From Betaproteobacteria bacterium (lineage in GTDB: Bacteria > Pseudomonadota > Gammaproteobacteria > Burkholderiales > Burkholderiaceae_D), in NCBI GenBank assembly GCA_025362735.1, contig JANYFL010000005.1, positions 62,001-126,000 of the forward strand: a DNA stretch of 64,000 nucleotides, in the 5' to 3' direction. Numbering within the stretch: position 1 is the stretch's first letter; each line of letters starts with the position of its first letter. The notes below the pieces were generated by a model that was not told the origin of the DNA, ran no database searches, and worked only from the letters and a program-made list of their open reading frames with translations. Position numbers and translations under genes: made by a program. Positions 1 through 8,921 of this stretch are shown in pieces.

Positions 1-1
1 G

Positions 2-388
2 TTCGATACCCTCACACAAAGCCGCAGCGCATTGACCTTGCGGCATGTGCGCGAGGCCTGGTTGTTTCTGGCTATGGGCATTTATTTTGTCTGGTTTTGG
101 ACCCATGGCGGCCAAACGCTGGCCATGAAGACCTGGCATATCCGTGTGGTTGCGGCGGATGGTCGACCGATCACTAAACAACAGGCTGGATTGCGCTATC
201 TGCTGTGCTGGATGTTCCTGCTACCCACGCTGGCTCTGATCGGCTGGATCGGCTTTCGCGGCAATGAAGTTACAGGTTCCCTCATTCTCGCCTTTGCCTT
301 CCTTTTGCCACCGTTCTGGATGAAATTGGATCGCGACCAGCAGTTCCTGCATGACCGCATACTTGGTACGCGTTTGATTGTGGCTTGA
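2..388 (+). CDS. RDD family membrane protein (5' end outside window)
   Basis: The reading frame is open from the first bases of the window to the stop at 386-388, so the gene is cut at its 5' end. The visible 128 residues hold hydrophobic segments (AWLFLAMGIYFVWFW, then LLCWMFLLPTLALIGWIGF and a third) and end with the DRILGTRLIVA pattern typical of the C-terminus of RDD membrane proteins. An internal TTG at 32 could act as a start, but the RDD family normally has more sequence before the GQTLAMKTWHIRVV region, so truncation by the window edge is more likely. Its function is unknown; RDD proteins are small inner-membrane proteins. An FNR box for the next gene begins two bases after its stop. 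Confidence 0.8.
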   Translation, partial: FDTLTQSRSALTLRHVREAWLFLAMGIYFVWFWTHGGQTLAMKTWHIRVVAADGRPITKQQAGLRYLLCWMFLLPTLALIGWIGFRGNEVTGSLILAFAFLLPPFWMKLDRDQQFLHDRILGTRLIVA

Positions 389-389
389 T

Positions 390-403
390 TTGATCTGAAT
401 CAA
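390..403 (+). promoter_or_regulatory. FNR/Anr box upstream of ccoI
   Basis: TTGATCTGAATCAA is a perfect match to the FNR consensus TTGAT-N4-ATCAA. Its centre is at 396.5. Class II geometry (centre 41.5 bases before the transcript start) would put the start near 438. That leaves a leader of about 63 bases before the preferred ccoI start at 501. The -10 match in the expected place (around 423-431) is poor. Confidence 0.8.
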
Positions 404-500
404 GCCCACTCAGGAATCACCGGATAAGCTTTATCCGATGATGAATCCGTCCATTTCCCTTCCTGTTTTGACCCCTCCTTCGGCTTCGACTGGAGTTCAA

Positions 501-2882
501 ATGCATTGCTTTCATTGCAATGCTGTGATCCCTCCTTCGCGACGAGTCACAGGTGTCATCGAAGGAATTGAACATGATTTTTGCTGTCATGGTTGTTTGA
601 CCGTAGCACGCCTGACGAGTCAGGATGACATCCCGAAAGCGGTGCCTGCTGAAACTATGGGAACTGCCCATCTCGATATCACCGGTATGACCTGCGCGAA
701 TTGCGCGCGCGCCATTGAGCTGGGTTTGCAAAAACTGGACGGGATTCTCGAAAGCCGGATTGATGTGGTCGCGCGTCGGCTCCATGTGAGCTGGGAAGCT
801 TCCCGGATGGATTTCGACACCATTTCCGTGGCGATCCAAAAACTGGGTTATGGCGTCAGCAAAGTCGATACGTCGGATACGATAACGACGAACAAGTACA
901 ACTCAAAGCAGCAAGACCGACGCCGCCTGCAACGCCTGCTGCTGGCCTGGCTGGGCATGATGCAGATCATGATGCTGTCCGTTCCGGTTTATCTGGCTGG
1001 TGCTCACGATATCGAACCCGACATTGCGCAGTTACTGCGCATTGCCCAACTGGTGATTGCAATGCCGGTGATGCTATTCAGTGCCTGGCCAATTTATCAA
1101 GCTGCGTGGCGTGATCTGAAGGCGAGACAAATCGGCATGGAGGTTCCGGTCACCGCAGGACTGGCCGTCGCTGCGGGCGCAAGTCTGGTGGCAGTGCTAC
1201 GCGCTGATGGTGTCGTTTACTTTGACTCGATCACCATGTTCGTCGCACTGCTCCTGGGCTCACGCTGGCTGCAAGAACGTGGGCTGAAGCGCGCATCGGA
1301 ATACTTGAATCGATTGTCGCAAACCCATCGGCCCAAAGCCCGCCGAATTCTTGGTCTGGATCATGAGACGGAAATGGTCGATGCCGCCCATCTGTCAGCA
1401 GGCGACTTGATTCAGGTGCGTCCCGGCGAAACCTTTCCCGCAGACGGGGTCGTCGTTTCTGGAACGAGCCTTTGTTCAGAAGCCCTGCTCACCGGAGAGA
1501 GCAAGCCTGTATCGAAGCAGCCGGACGATCCGGTTCTGGCCAGCAGCAACAATCTGGAACAGGCACTCGTTGTGCGCGTCACGCATGCTGGCGAACAGAC
1601 CGCTCTGGCCGCGCTGACACGTCTGACCGAAGCCGCAAGCCGGGTCAAACCTGCACTCGTGCAATTTTCTGATCAGGCTGCACGATGGTTCATTGTTCTG
1701 ATCGGCCTGGTCGTAATCGGTGCCGCCTTGGCATGGAGCCAGATTGATCCTTCCCGCATCGTCCCGGTCACCATTGCCATTCTGATCGTGACTTGCCCTT
1801 GTGCTCTGTCGCTTGCCGTACCGATGGCGCTCGCTGCGGCGCAAGCCAGTCTGGCACGTCACGGAATCCTGGTGACTCGCTCGGCAGCGATTGAAACCAT
1901 GGGCAAGGTTGACCACATGGTTTTCGACAAGACCGGTACGCTGACGATGGGTCAGATGCAACTGGTTGATCTTGTCATTCTGCGGCCCTTGCCCAATACC
2001 CTCTGGCAAGAGCAGAGCATGGACGAACGTAACGTCCTATTGTTGCTTGCCACCGCACTTGAACTAAATTCCAATCATCCCATTGCAAATGCCTTGCGTG
2101 CAGCGGTACCGGATCCCGTCACGCTGCCAGTGCTCAGTGAAGTCAAGCTATTTAACGGCCTGGGCGTCGAAGGTACCATTGAAAATCATCGCCTGCGTTT
2201 CGGCCAGGTGGACTTCGCTCTGGGATTTGGCCGGCATCCCAAACAGGACGGGTACGCACTGCTTGGCGAGAAGAAAATCAATCACACTTGCAGCATCAGC
2301 CTGCTTGCCGATCATGAGGGGCCGCTGGCGCTTTTTTACTTCTCTGATCCGATTCGTCCAGATGCATTGGCCCTGATTGAAAGTCTGCACAAAAAAATAC
2401 CGGTCAGCATGCTTTCAGGAGACCGGCAAGAAGCTGTCTCTGCGGTCGCTCTGGCGTTGGAAATTGAAGACGCCAGAGCAGCCTGTACTCCTACAGACAA
2501 GCGCAATGCGGTCAGCGAGCGTCAGCAACGTGGCGAAATCGTGGCCATGGTCGGCGATGGCCTTAATGATGCGCCGGTGATTGCGCAAGCCGATGTATCG
2601 GCTGCTTTTGCGAGCGCCAGCACGCTGGCACAAACCCAGGCCGATTTCATCGTGCTTTCTGACCGGCTGTCCGGATTGAGTACGATTTTCGAGACTAGTC
2701 GGCGCAGTCTGAGGATCATTCGCCAGAACCTGGGATGGGCGCTGCTATATAACCTCATTGCCATCCCGGTTGCCGCCGGCGGCATGGTTTCGCCCGCTTG
2801 GGCGAGCGTGGGTATGGCCACGAGTTCATTACTGGTTGTTGGTAATTCCCTGCGGCTTTTACCGCGCTCACAAAAACTTTAG
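501..2882 (+). CDS. ccoI: CcoI/FixI copper-transporting P1B-type ATPase
   Basis: Inner-membrane copper exporter that supplies Cu for assembly of the cbb3 oxidase encoded downstream. Visible in order: an N-terminal cysteine-rich metal-binding segment (CFHC, then CCHGC), an HMA domain with GMTCANC (cysteines near residues 65 and 68), eight or so membrane segments, the transmembrane TCPCALSLAVP metal site, the phosphorylation motif DKTGTLT (about residue 475), an HP motif in NSNHPIA and the hinge GDGLNDAP. An earlier in-frame ATG at 438 has no Shine-Dalgarno and would lie on the predicted transcript start. The ATG at 501 has GGAG five bases upstream and begins MHCFHC, as in the family, so I prefer 501 (793 residues). 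ccoS follows 11 bases later. Confidence 0.93.
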   Translation: MHCFHCNAVIPPSRRVTGVIEGIEHDFCCHGCLTVARLTSQDDIPKAVPAETMGTAHLDITGMTCANCARAIELGLQKLDGILESRIDVVARRLHVSWEASRMDFDTISVAIQKLGYGVSKVDTSDTITTNKYNSKQQDRRRLQRLLLAWLGMMQIMMLSVPVYLAGAHDIEPDIAQLLRIAQLVIAMPVMLFSAWPIYQAAWRDLKARQIGMEVPVTAGLAVAAGASLVAVLRADGVVYFDSITMFVALLLGSRWLQERGLKRASEYLNRLSQTHRPKARRILGLDHETEMVDAAHLSAGDLIQVRPGETFPADGVVVSGTSLCSEALLTGESKPVSKQPDDPVLASSNNLEQALVVRVTHAGEQTALAALTRLTEAASRVKPALVQFSDQAARWFIVLIGLVVIGAALAWSQIDPSRIVPVTIAILIVTCPCALSLAVPMALAAAQASLARHGILVTRSAAIETMGKVDHMVFDKTGTLTMGQMQLVDLVILRPLPNTLWQEQSMDERNVLLLLATALELNSNHPIANALRAAVPDPVTLPVLSEVKLFNGLGVEGTIENHRLRFGQVDFALGFGRHPKQDGYALLGEKKINHTCSISLLADHEGPLALFYFSDPIRPDALALIESLHKKIPVSMLSGDRQEAVSAVALALEIEDARAACTPTDKRNAVSERQQRGEIVAMVGDGLNDAPVIAQADVSAAFASASTLAQTQADFIVLSDRLSGLSTIFETSRRSLRIIRQNLGWALLYNLIAIPVAAGGMVSPAWASVGMATSSLLVVGNSLRLLPRSQKL

Positions 2883-2893
2883 CAGAACCTGTC

Positions 2894-3070
2894 ATGGACA
2901 TTCTCTATCTCTTGATTCCGCTAAGCTTGGTCCTGGTTTTTGTGATTGGCGCCTTTCTCTGGTGGTCGGTTGACAATGACCAGTTTGAGCAGCTGGAAGA
3001 AGAGGGACAGCGCATTTTTTGTGACGATGAAGCAACTCACACTCAACGTTCCCAAAAATCTTCAACTTAG
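2894..3070 (+). CDS. ccoS: CcoS cbb3 oxidase maturation protein
   Basis: Small 58-residue protein beginning MDILYLLIPLSLVLVFVIGA, with one N-terminal membrane helix and the WWSVDNDQFEQLEEEG motif that marks the CcoS/FixS family. CcoS is needed for cofactor insertion into cbb3-type oxidase. It lies directly after ccoI, as in most ccoGHIS clusters. The start is the only ATG in the gap and the frame ends at TAG 3068-3070. The C-terminal tail is polar and of no recognised function. Confidence 0.9.
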   Translation: MDILYLLIPLSLVLVFVIGAFLWWSVDNDQFEQLEEEGQRIFCDDEATHTQRSQKSST

Positions 3071-3081
3071 TCCGAGAACAT

Positions 3082-3095
3082 TTGATCCTTATCAA
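3082..3095 (+). promoter_or_regulatory. FNR/Anr box and class II promoter of ccoNOQP
   Basis: TTGATCCTTATCAA is a perfect TTGAT-N4-ATCAA FNR site. A -10 element TAGAAT lies at 3117-3122, with its centre 31 bases from the box centre, which is the spacing of class II FNR-activated promoters. Transcription would start near 3130, giving a leader of about 67 bases before ccoN. This predicts induction of the oxidase under low oxygen by the FNR-type regulator encoded at 8922-9656. Confidence 0.85.
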
Positions 3096-3196
3096 AGGAC
3101 GGTTTGACCAGATTCATAGAATCCATTTAGGCGGTTGCTTATTGGTGAGGTATTGCAGCCACATCAGTTTGAACATGGATCGAATCGAGGTCAAAA

Positions 3197-4693
3197 ATGT
3201 CAGTAGCGGATAACAATGGAGTGACCGAGGTCTATAACGACAAGGTGGTCGCGCAATTTGCGGTCATGACTGTCGTCTGGGGCATCGTCGGCATGCTGGT
3301 CGGCGTCATCATCGCCGCCGAACTGGTATGGCCAGAATTGACCAGTGGCATTCCCTGGCTTTCTTACGGCCGACTTCGGCCGCTCCACACCAACGCGGTC
3401 ATTTTTGCGTTCGGCGGCTGCGCCCTGTTTTCTACGAGCTACTACGTCGTCCAGCGCACCTGTCAGGTCCGGCTCGCTTTCACCAAACTTGCGGCCTTTA
3501 CCTTTTGGGGCTGGCAGGCCGTCATCGTTCTCGCCGCCATCACGCTCCCGCTCGGCTTCACCAGCGGCAAAGAGTACGCCGAACTCGAATGGCCCATCGA
3601 CATTCTGATCACGATAGTCTGGGTCAGCTATGCCATCGTGTTTTTCGGCACGCTGGCACGCCGCCGTATTTCGCATATCTATGTCGCCAACTGGTTTTTT
3701 GGTGCTTTCATCCTCACCGTCGCATTGCTGCATGTCGTCAACAGCGCCGAGATGCCCGTGAGTTTCTGGCCGATGAAATCCTATTCTGCTTATGCCGGTG
3801 TGCAGGATGCGATGGTGCAATGGTGGTACGGCCACAACGCCGTGGGCTTCTTTTTGACCGCAGGCTTTCTCGGCATCATGTATTACTTTGTGCCCAAACA
3901 AGCGGGCCGCCCGATTTATTCGTACCGACTTTCTGTGGTGCATTTCTGGGCACTGATCTTCACCTACATGTGGGCAGGTCCGCATCACCTGCACTACACC
4001 GCACTGCCCGACTGGACGCAATCGCTGGGCATGGTGTTCTCGCTGATTCTGCTGGCGCCGTCCTGGGGCGGCATGATCAACGGCATGATGACCTTGTCGG
4101 GCGCCTGGCACAAACTGCGTGACGACCCCATCCTGAAATTTCTGATCGTCTCGCTGTCCTTCTACGGCATGAGTACCTTTGAAGGTCCGATGATGTCGAT
4201 CAAGACCGTCAATGCGCTGTCGCACTACACCGACTGGACCATTGGTCATGTGCATTCGGGGGCGCTCGGATGGGTTGGCCTGATTTCAATCGGCGCGCTG
4301 TACTACATGATTCCGCGCATGGTCGGACGTACCAAGATGCACAGCATTGCCGCAATCAACTTGCATTTCTGGGTGGCCACCATTGGCATCGTTCTCTATA
4401 TCGCCGCCCTCTGGATCGCTGGTGTCATGCAAGGTTTGATGTGGCGTGCGGTCGATAGCGATGGCCTGTTGACCTATACCTTCGTTGAAGCCACCAAAGC
4501 CAGTGCACCTTATTACATGATTCGTCTGTTTGGCGGTGTGCTGTATCTGAGCGGCATGCTGATCATGGCCTGGAACGTCTGGATGACGCTGGCTTCGGGC
4601 AAGAGCGTGCTGGTATCGGTGCCGCCGGTCAAGATGCATGCCCAGACTGCAGTCCTCTCGCCATCACTTGCCACTACAGCACACCCAGTCTGA
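3197..4693 (+). CDS. ccoN: cbb3-type cytochrome c oxidase subunit I (CcoN)
   Basis: Catalytic subunit of the high-affinity cbb3 terminal oxidase, carrying low-spin heme b and the heme b3-CuB centre in the inner membrane. The 498 residues form about 12 membrane helices. Family marks include [15 protein letters not shown] near the N-terminus, [11 protein letters not shown] (a CuB histidine), [14 protein letters not shown] (the histidine pair of the binuclear centre) and the late [12 protein letters not shown] segment with heme ligands. The start ATG has GAGG seven bases upstream. ccoO follows after nine bases. Cytochrome c maturation factors for its partner subunits are encoded at 45359-52518. 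Confidence 0.97.
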   Translation: MSVADNNGVTEVYNDKVVAQFAVMTVVWGIVGMLVGVIIAAELVWPELTSGIPWLSYGRLRPLHTNAVIFAFGGCALFSTSYYVVQRTCQVRLAFTKLAAFTFWGWQAVIVLAAITLPLGFTSGKEYAELEWPIDILITIVWVSYAIVFFGTLARRRISHIYVANWFFGAFILTVALLHVVNSAEMPVSFWPMKSYSAYAGVQDAMVQWWYGHNAVGFFLTAGFLGIMYYFVPKQAGRPIYSYRLSVVHFWALIFTYMWAGPHHLHYTALPDWTQSLGMVFSLILLAPSWGGMINGMMTLSGAWHKLRDDPILKFLIVSLSFYGMSTFEGPMMSIKTVNALSHYTDWTIGHVHSGALGWVGLISIGALYYMIPRMVGRTKMHSIAAINLHFWVATIGIVLYIAALWIAGVMQGLMWRAVDSDGLLTYTFVEATKASAPYYMIRLFGGVLYLSGMLIMAWNVWMTLASGKSVLVSVPPVKMHAQTAVLSPSLATTAHPV

Positions 4694-4702
4694 GGAACTC
4701 AA

Positions 4703-5317
4703 ATGAAACTAACTCATGACCGCATCGAACGTCACAGCGGCCTCCTGATCCTCCTGGTCATCCTGACCGTTGCCATTGGTGGCCTGGTCGAGATCGTCCC
4801 ACTCTGGTTCCAGCGCTCAACCACACAACCCATTACAGGTCTCAAACCTTATACGGCCCTGCAACTGACTGGCCGCGACGTCTATATCCGCGAAGGTTGT
4901 TACGGCTGCCACTCGCAAATGATTCGTCCGTTGCGCGCTGAAGTCTCGCGCTACGGCCCTTATTCGGTTGCAGGCGAATTCGTTTACGACCATCCATTCC
5001 AATGGGGCAGCAAACGTACCGGCCCTGATCTGGCTCGTGTGGGGGGACGTTATTCAGATGACTGGCATCGCATCCATTTGAACAACCCACGCGATGTCGT
5101 TCCGGAATCGATCATGCCTTCTTACCCCTGGCTGACCAAGACCACCCTCACTGGCGATGACGTTGCCAACAAGATGCGCGCTCTGCAAAGACTTGGGGTG
5201 CCTTATACGGAGCAGGACATTGCACAAGGCAAGGAAGCAATCCAGGGAAAAACTGAACAGGATGCCCTGATCGCCTATATGCAGAACCTTGGGGTGTTGC
5301 TCAAGAAAACGAACTGA
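4703..5317 (+). CDS. ccoO: cbb3-type cytochrome c oxidase subunit II (CcoO, mono-heme)
   Basis: Membrane-anchored mono-heme cytochrome c of the cbb3 oxidase (204 residues). A single N-terminal helix ([23 protein letters not shown]) precedes the heme-binding [15 protein letters not shown] (CxxCH). The region around [11 protein letters not shown] provides the methionine heme ligand. The family signature [20 protein letters not shown] is intact. It passes electrons from CcoP to CcoN. Spacing to ccoN (nine bases) and ccoQ (57 bases) supports a single transcript. Confidence 0.97.
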   Translation: MKLTHDRIERHSGLLILLVILTVAIGGLVEIVPLWFQRSTTQPITGLKPYTALQLTGRDVYIREGCYGCHSQMIRPLRAEVSRYGPYSVAGEFVYDHPFQWGSKRTGPDLARVGGRYSDDWHRIHLNNPRDVVPESIMPSYPWLTKTTLTGDDVANKMRALQRLGVPYTEQDIAQGKEAIQGKTEQDALIAYMQNLGVLLKKTN

Positions 5318-5374
5318 GGGTCTGTAGAGAATTTACTTCCTCGAACTCACTTCGGCGACTCAAAAAGGCAAATC

Positions 5375-5554
5375 ATGGACATCACTTTATTGCGCATCAT
5401 CATCACGGTACTCAGTTTCATCATGTTCATTTCAATCTGGGCATGGGCATACAGCAAGCACAATCACGACCGCCTGGAGCAATACGGATCGCTGCCGCTC
5501 GTGGATGACGACGCGCTCAATTGCAATCTTCTCTCAGGGACAAGTCATGAGTGA
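5375..5554 (+). CDS. ccoQ: CcoQ/FixQ-type cbb3 oxidase subunit IV
   Basis: A 59-residue single-helix protein (MDITLLRIIITVLSFIMFIS...) of the size and position expected for CcoQ, between ccoO and ccoP. CcoQ stabilises the association of CcoP with the CcoNO core. The HDRLEQYGSLPLVDDD tail after the helix resembles other CcoQ proteins. Its last eight bases overlap the start of ccoP, indicating translational coupling. Confidence 0.85.
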   Translation: MDITLLRIIITVLSFIMFISIWAWAYSKHNHDRLEQYGSLPLVDDDALNCNLLSGTSHE

Positions 5555-6473
5555 CGCACTGAATTCATTCTGGGATTACTACGTCGCGATCATCAGTGTC
5601 GTTTCGATACTGGCCTGCGCCATTCTGCTCAAGTCGCAAAGCAGGCGCCGCGTCGTCGGTGCCAAAATCGAGAATACCGGGCACGTTTGGGATGAGGACC
5701 TGACCGAGTTAAACAATCCACTGCCGCGCTGGTGGATGTGGCTGTTCTACATCACGATCGTGTTCGGTTTGGCTTATCTGGTGCTGTTCCCGGGCACTGC
5801 CCTTTGGCAAGGTACGCTGGGCTGGACTTCAGCACGTCAACTCAAAGCCGAGAACGAAACTGCCGAACAGCAATACGCGCCGTTGTATGCAGAATTTGCC
5901 AGCAAAAACATCAAACTTCTTGCTGAAAATCCGCGTGCGATGGCAATGGGGCAACGCCTGTTTCTGAACAATTGCGCTCAGTGCCATGGCTCGGATGCAC
6001 GCGGCTCCAAGGGGTTCCCCAACCTGACCGACAAGGACTGGTTGCATGGTGGACTACCGGAAAATATCGAGCTATCGATTCTGGATGGTCGGCATGGTCA
6101 GATGCCGCCGATGGCAGCCGCAATCGGTTCGGATGAAGAGGTCCGCAACCTGGCGAACTATGTCGCTTCACTTTCCCATGGTGGACATGACCCACTACGG
6201 GCCGCGCTCGGCAAGAGCAAGTTCATGGTCTGTGCTGCTTGTCACGGTGCTGATGGCGTCGGCAACCCCATGCTGGGCGCACCGATCCTGAACGACAGTA
6301 CATGGCTCTATGGTGGTGATGTGGAAACCATCATCGAGACCATCAACAAAGGTCGTGAAGGGGTGATGCCAGCCCATCGCAATTTGCTCGGCACCGACAA
6401 GGTTCACATCCTGGCTGCTTATGTCTGGAGCCTGTCCAATCCGCGCAGCATGATTGATACCAGTGCGCGCTAA
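5547..6473 (+). CDS. ccoP: cbb3-type cytochrome c oxidase subunit III (CcoP, di-heme)
   Basis: Di-heme cytochrome c subunit of the cbb3 oxidase, which accepts electrons from soluble cytochromes. From ATG 5547 it has 308 residues: an N-terminal segment with membrane helices (YYVAIISVVSILACAILL and WWMWLFYITIVFGLAYLVLF) and two periplasmic cytochrome c domains with NCAQCHG and CAACHG. An in-frame start further upstream (5505) lies inside ccoQ. I chose 5547 because AGGGA precedes it and MSDALNSFWDYYV is the usual CcoP beginning. Confidence 0.96.
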   Translation: MSDALNSFWDYYVAIISVVSILACAILLKSQSRRRVVGAKIENTGHVWDEDLTELNNPLPRWWMWLFYITIVFGLAYLVLFPGTALWQGTLGWTSARQLKAENETAEQQYAPLYAEFASKNIKLLAENPRAMAMGQRLFLNNCAQCHGSDARGSKGFPNLTDKDWLHGGLPENIELSILDGRHGQMPPMAAAIGSDEEVRNLANYVASLSHGGHDPLRAALGKSKFMVCAACHGADGVGNPMLGAPILNDSTWLYGGDVETIIETINKGREGVMPAHRNLLGTDKVHILAAYVWSLSNPRSMIDTSAR

Positions 6474-6494
6474 AAGTGTTCACTTCGCCTCAAC

Positions 6495-7991
6495 ATGAAT
6501 ACGCCGAATTCCGGTGGCACAGCACAGCAACGGGTCATCCGGATTGAGCCTGTTTCGAGCCCAGCAGAGGAACTCGAAGAAAGTCTTTACGAGGTTCGCA
6601 AGAAAATCTATCCGCGTGCCTTGCGGGGCTGGTTTGCCGGCTGGCGCTGGGCGCTGGTCTGGTTCACGCAACTGATTTTTTATGGTCTACCCTGGCTGCA
6701 ATGGAATGGCCGCCAGATGGTCTTGTTTGATCTTGGTGCGCGCAAATTCTACGTCTTCGGTTTTGTCTTCTGGCCGCAGGATTTTATTTACCTCACCTTG
6801 TTGCTGATCTGCTCGGCACTTGGCCTGTTCCTGTTCACCGCGATCGCGGGTCGTCTGTGGTGTGGCTATGCCTGTCCGCAGACGGTCTACACCGAAATTT
6901 TCATGTGGATCGAACGCAAGGTTGAAGGAGATCGTTACGCGCGCATGAAACTGGATGCGTCGCCACTCAATGCGAACAAGCTGACGCGGAAAACATCCAA
7001 GCACTTCTTGTGGATTGCACTAGCGTTGTTCACCGGGCTGACTTTCGTCGGCTATTTCACGCCGATTCGTGATCTGCTCCGTGAACTGACGCAATTCCGT
7101 CTGGGCCCATGGGAAAGCTTCTGGATTCTGTTCTATGGCTTTGCCACCTATGGCAACGCAGGCTGGATGCGTGAACAGGTCTGCAAGTACATGTGTCCCT
7201 ATGCACGTTTCCAAAGCGCAATGTTTGATCGCGACACTTTGGTCATCACCTATGACAGCGCGCGTGGTGAACAACGCGGCTCCCGGCCCAAATCAGTCGA
7301 CCACGCGAATCTGGCCAGCATGGGCCTGGGTGACTGTATTGACTGTGGCATTTGTGTACAGGTCTGTCCAACTGGCATCGACATTCGTCAGGGCTTGCAA
7401 TACGAGTGTATCGGTTGTGCCGCCTGTATCGATGGTTGCAACCAGATCATGGACAAGATGAATTACCCGCGCGGCTTGATCCGGTATTCGACCGAGAATG
7501 CCCTCACTCAGCTCGCCACACAAGGCGGATCGGCCTCGATTCCCTGGCGGCGCGTTTTCAGACCACGGGTGCTGGTGTATACCGCCATCCTGTCTGCGTT
7601 GGTCATTGCCACTCTCGCAGCTTTGGCTTTGCGCACGCCTCTTAAAGTCAATGTGATTCGTGACCGCGGCGTAATGGCCCGCGTGATCAGCGTTGGCGAC
7701 GAATATGGCTGGATCGAAAATGTTTATCGTTTGCAGATCATGAATCAGGATGAAGTGGCGCATCGCTATCAAGTTCGAGTTGAGGGCTTACCCGGACTCC
7801 AGCTTGAACATCTGAATGAAGAAATTAAGCTTGATGCGGCGTCTTCACGCAGCATCCCGGTCGAGCTTGAATTGCCGCCGGGACAGGAGATTGCACCAGG
7901 ATCGCATCCAGTGACCTTTCATGTTCAGTCGGTGGATCGTAGTGATCTTGTCGTCACTGAACGTAGCGTTTTTTTGATCCCTCACTTGTGA
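6495..7991 (+). CDS. ccoG: CcoG/RdxA cbb3 assembly ferredoxin-like membrane protein
   Basis: Inner-membrane polyferredoxin-type protein of the cbb3 assembly cluster, described in other bacteria as a cupric reductase that provides Cu(I) for the oxidase. Its 498 residues contain about five membrane helices, the GRLWCGYACPQTVYTEIFMW family motif, a second cysteine pair in CKYMCPYARFQS, and the ferredoxin-like clusters CIDCGICVQVCP and CIGCAACIDGC. The C-terminal domain is periplasmic and immunoglobulin-like. It lies 21 bases after ccoP and is followed by ccoH. Confidence 0.95.
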   Translation: MNTPNSGGTAQQRVIRIEPVSSPAEELEESLYEVRKKIYPRALRGWFAGWRWALVWFTQLIFYGLPWLQWNGRQMVLFDLGARKFYVFGFVFWPQDFIYLTLLLICSALGLFLFTAIAGRLWCGYACPQTVYTEIFMWIERKVEGDRYARMKLDASPLNANKLTRKTSKHFLWIALALFTGLTFVGYFTPIRDLLRELTQFRLGPWESFWILFYGFATYGNAGWMREQVCKYMCPYARFQSAMFDRDTLVITYDSARGEQRGSRPKSVDHANLASMGLGDCIDCGICVQVCPTGIDIRQGLQYECIGCAACIDGCNQIMDKMNYPRGLIRYSTENALTQLATQGGSASIPWRRVFRPRVLVYTAILSALVIATLAALALRTPLKVNVIRDRGVMARVISVGDEYGWIENVYRLQIMNQDEVAHRYQVRVEGLPGLQLEHLNEEIKLDAASSRSIPVELELPPGQEIAPGSHPVTFHVQSVDRSDLVVTERSVFLIPHL

Positions 7992-8011
7992 TCACTTCAA
8001 GAGGAGCCACC

Positions 8012-8584
8012 ATGGTTATCCCACACTCAACTCCCCCTGCTATGGATTTAGATACAGGTCTAGGTGTCAGCATTCCTCTGAGTCGACCTTGGCACCGCGA
8101 ACCCTGGCTGCTGTTCATCATTACCTTGCCTGCTCTAGCTGTGATTGCGAGCTTTATTACACTCTGGATCGCTGTGGAATGGGGTGACACGCTCGTCAGC
8201 GATGATTACTACAAGCAGGGCCTGGGTATCAATCGGGATATGGCACGCGATCTAAAGGCGACTCAAGCGGGAATCACTGGGGAGATCCGTCTTACCGGCC
8301 AGATCTTGACGGTTCGATTAAGCAATAACGAATTAGTCGCACACGAAAATACGCAGCCCGTACTGCTTCTGGTTCATCCATTTAATGCCGCTTTGGATCA
8401 GCGACTGTTACTCGTCAAAATTGGAGACAATCTGTGGCAGGCATCGACTACAGAACTGATCTCTGAAAAAATACACTGGCAGATCAGCGTGGAAACCAAC
8501 ACGTGGCGAGTGTTGACGTATAGCACCCTAACTCCGGGCACAGCAGTTCAGTTAGGGACGACAACTGCGGGAGCCGTTTCATGA
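8012..8584 (+). CDS. ccoH: FixH/CcoH family cbb3 assembly protein
   Basis: Single-helix membrane protein with a periplasmic domain, of the FixH/CcoH family that stabilises the cbb3 assembly intermediate. The helix is LLFIITLPALAVIASFITLWIA and is followed by the family motif VSDDYYKQGLGINRDMARD. A GTG at 7988 overlapping ccoG is possible. The ATG at 8012 has GAGGAG seven bases upstream and is preferred (190 residues). Its end overlaps the next small gene by four bases. Confidence 0.88.
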   Translation: MVIPHSTPPAMDLDTGLGVSIPLSRPWHREPWLLFIITLPALAVIASFITLWIAVEWGDTLVSDDYYKQGLGINRDMARDLKATQAGITGEIRLTGQILTVRLSNNELVAHENTQPVLLLVHPFNAALDQRLLLVKIGDNLWQASTTELISEKIHWQISVETNTWRVLTYSTLTPGTAVQLGTTTAGAVS

Positions 8585-8811
8585 AACGGGCGCAATACTG
8601 GATTGGAATTTTCTGGCCTTCCTTTGTCGTCGCAGGAATTGCCGAGATCGTGTTCTTTACGCTTTTTGATCCAGTTGAAATGGTGCTGTTCGGTACCAGC
8701 CTCGACATCCCCCGTATCGGCATCTACACCTTTGGTTTTTTTGGATTCTGGGGAGTTGGTATTCTGTCCAGCGGACTGACGCTGTTTCTGCAAAGCTCTG
8801 ATCAGCAGTAG
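8581..8811 (+). CDS. Small membrane protein at the end of the cco cluster
   Basis: A 76-residue protein with two predicted helices (IGIFWPSFVVAGIAEIVFF and IGIYTFGFFGFWGVGILSSG). Its ATG overlaps the ccoH stop (ATGA), so it is co-translated with the oxidase assembly genes. I do not recognise a named family, though short two-helix proteins occur at this position in other betaproteobacterial cco clusters. The context suggests a role in cbb3 assembly or stability; this is inference from position only. Confidence 0.75.
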   Translation: MKRAQYWIGIFWPSFVVAGIAEIVFFTLFDPVEMVLFGTSLDIPRIGIYTFGFFGFWGVGILSSGLTLFLQSSDQQ

Positions 8812-8814
8812 TAG

Positions 8815-8898
8815 AGCGCAATAACCGAAGGGCATTGCGCCGTATTGATTAACGCACGAGGTACCGGTGCAATGCGCTTTGCTTATTGCACCCTACGT
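8815..8898. repeat. Dispersed palindromic repeat, copy 1 (GTAGGGTGCAATAAGC type)
   Basis: Read on the minus strand, this segment starts GTAGGGTGCAATAAGC and ends CCCTTCGGTTATTGCGC. It matches the element at 15941-16024 along its full length with few differences, in the opposite orientation. Both ends carry sequences resembling GCAATAA and its complement, so the RNA could fold back. It sits between two convergent genes and may help terminate transcription. No protein is encoded. Confidence 0.8.
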
Positions 8899-8921
8899 GT
8901 GGAGCTGCGATAGCCCTGCCA

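Noticed and set aside
438-500. Upstream in-frame ATG for ccoI
   Set aside because: It has no Shine-Dalgarno and would lie on the predicted class II transcript start. The ATG at 501 has GGAG at the right distance and gives the usual N-terminus.
3200-4255. Long open frame (351 codons) on the minus strand across ccoN
   Set aside because: It is exactly antisense to a clear CcoN, is rich in His, Arg, Gln and Asp as expected from reversed membrane-protein codons, and has no ribosome-binding site or known motif.
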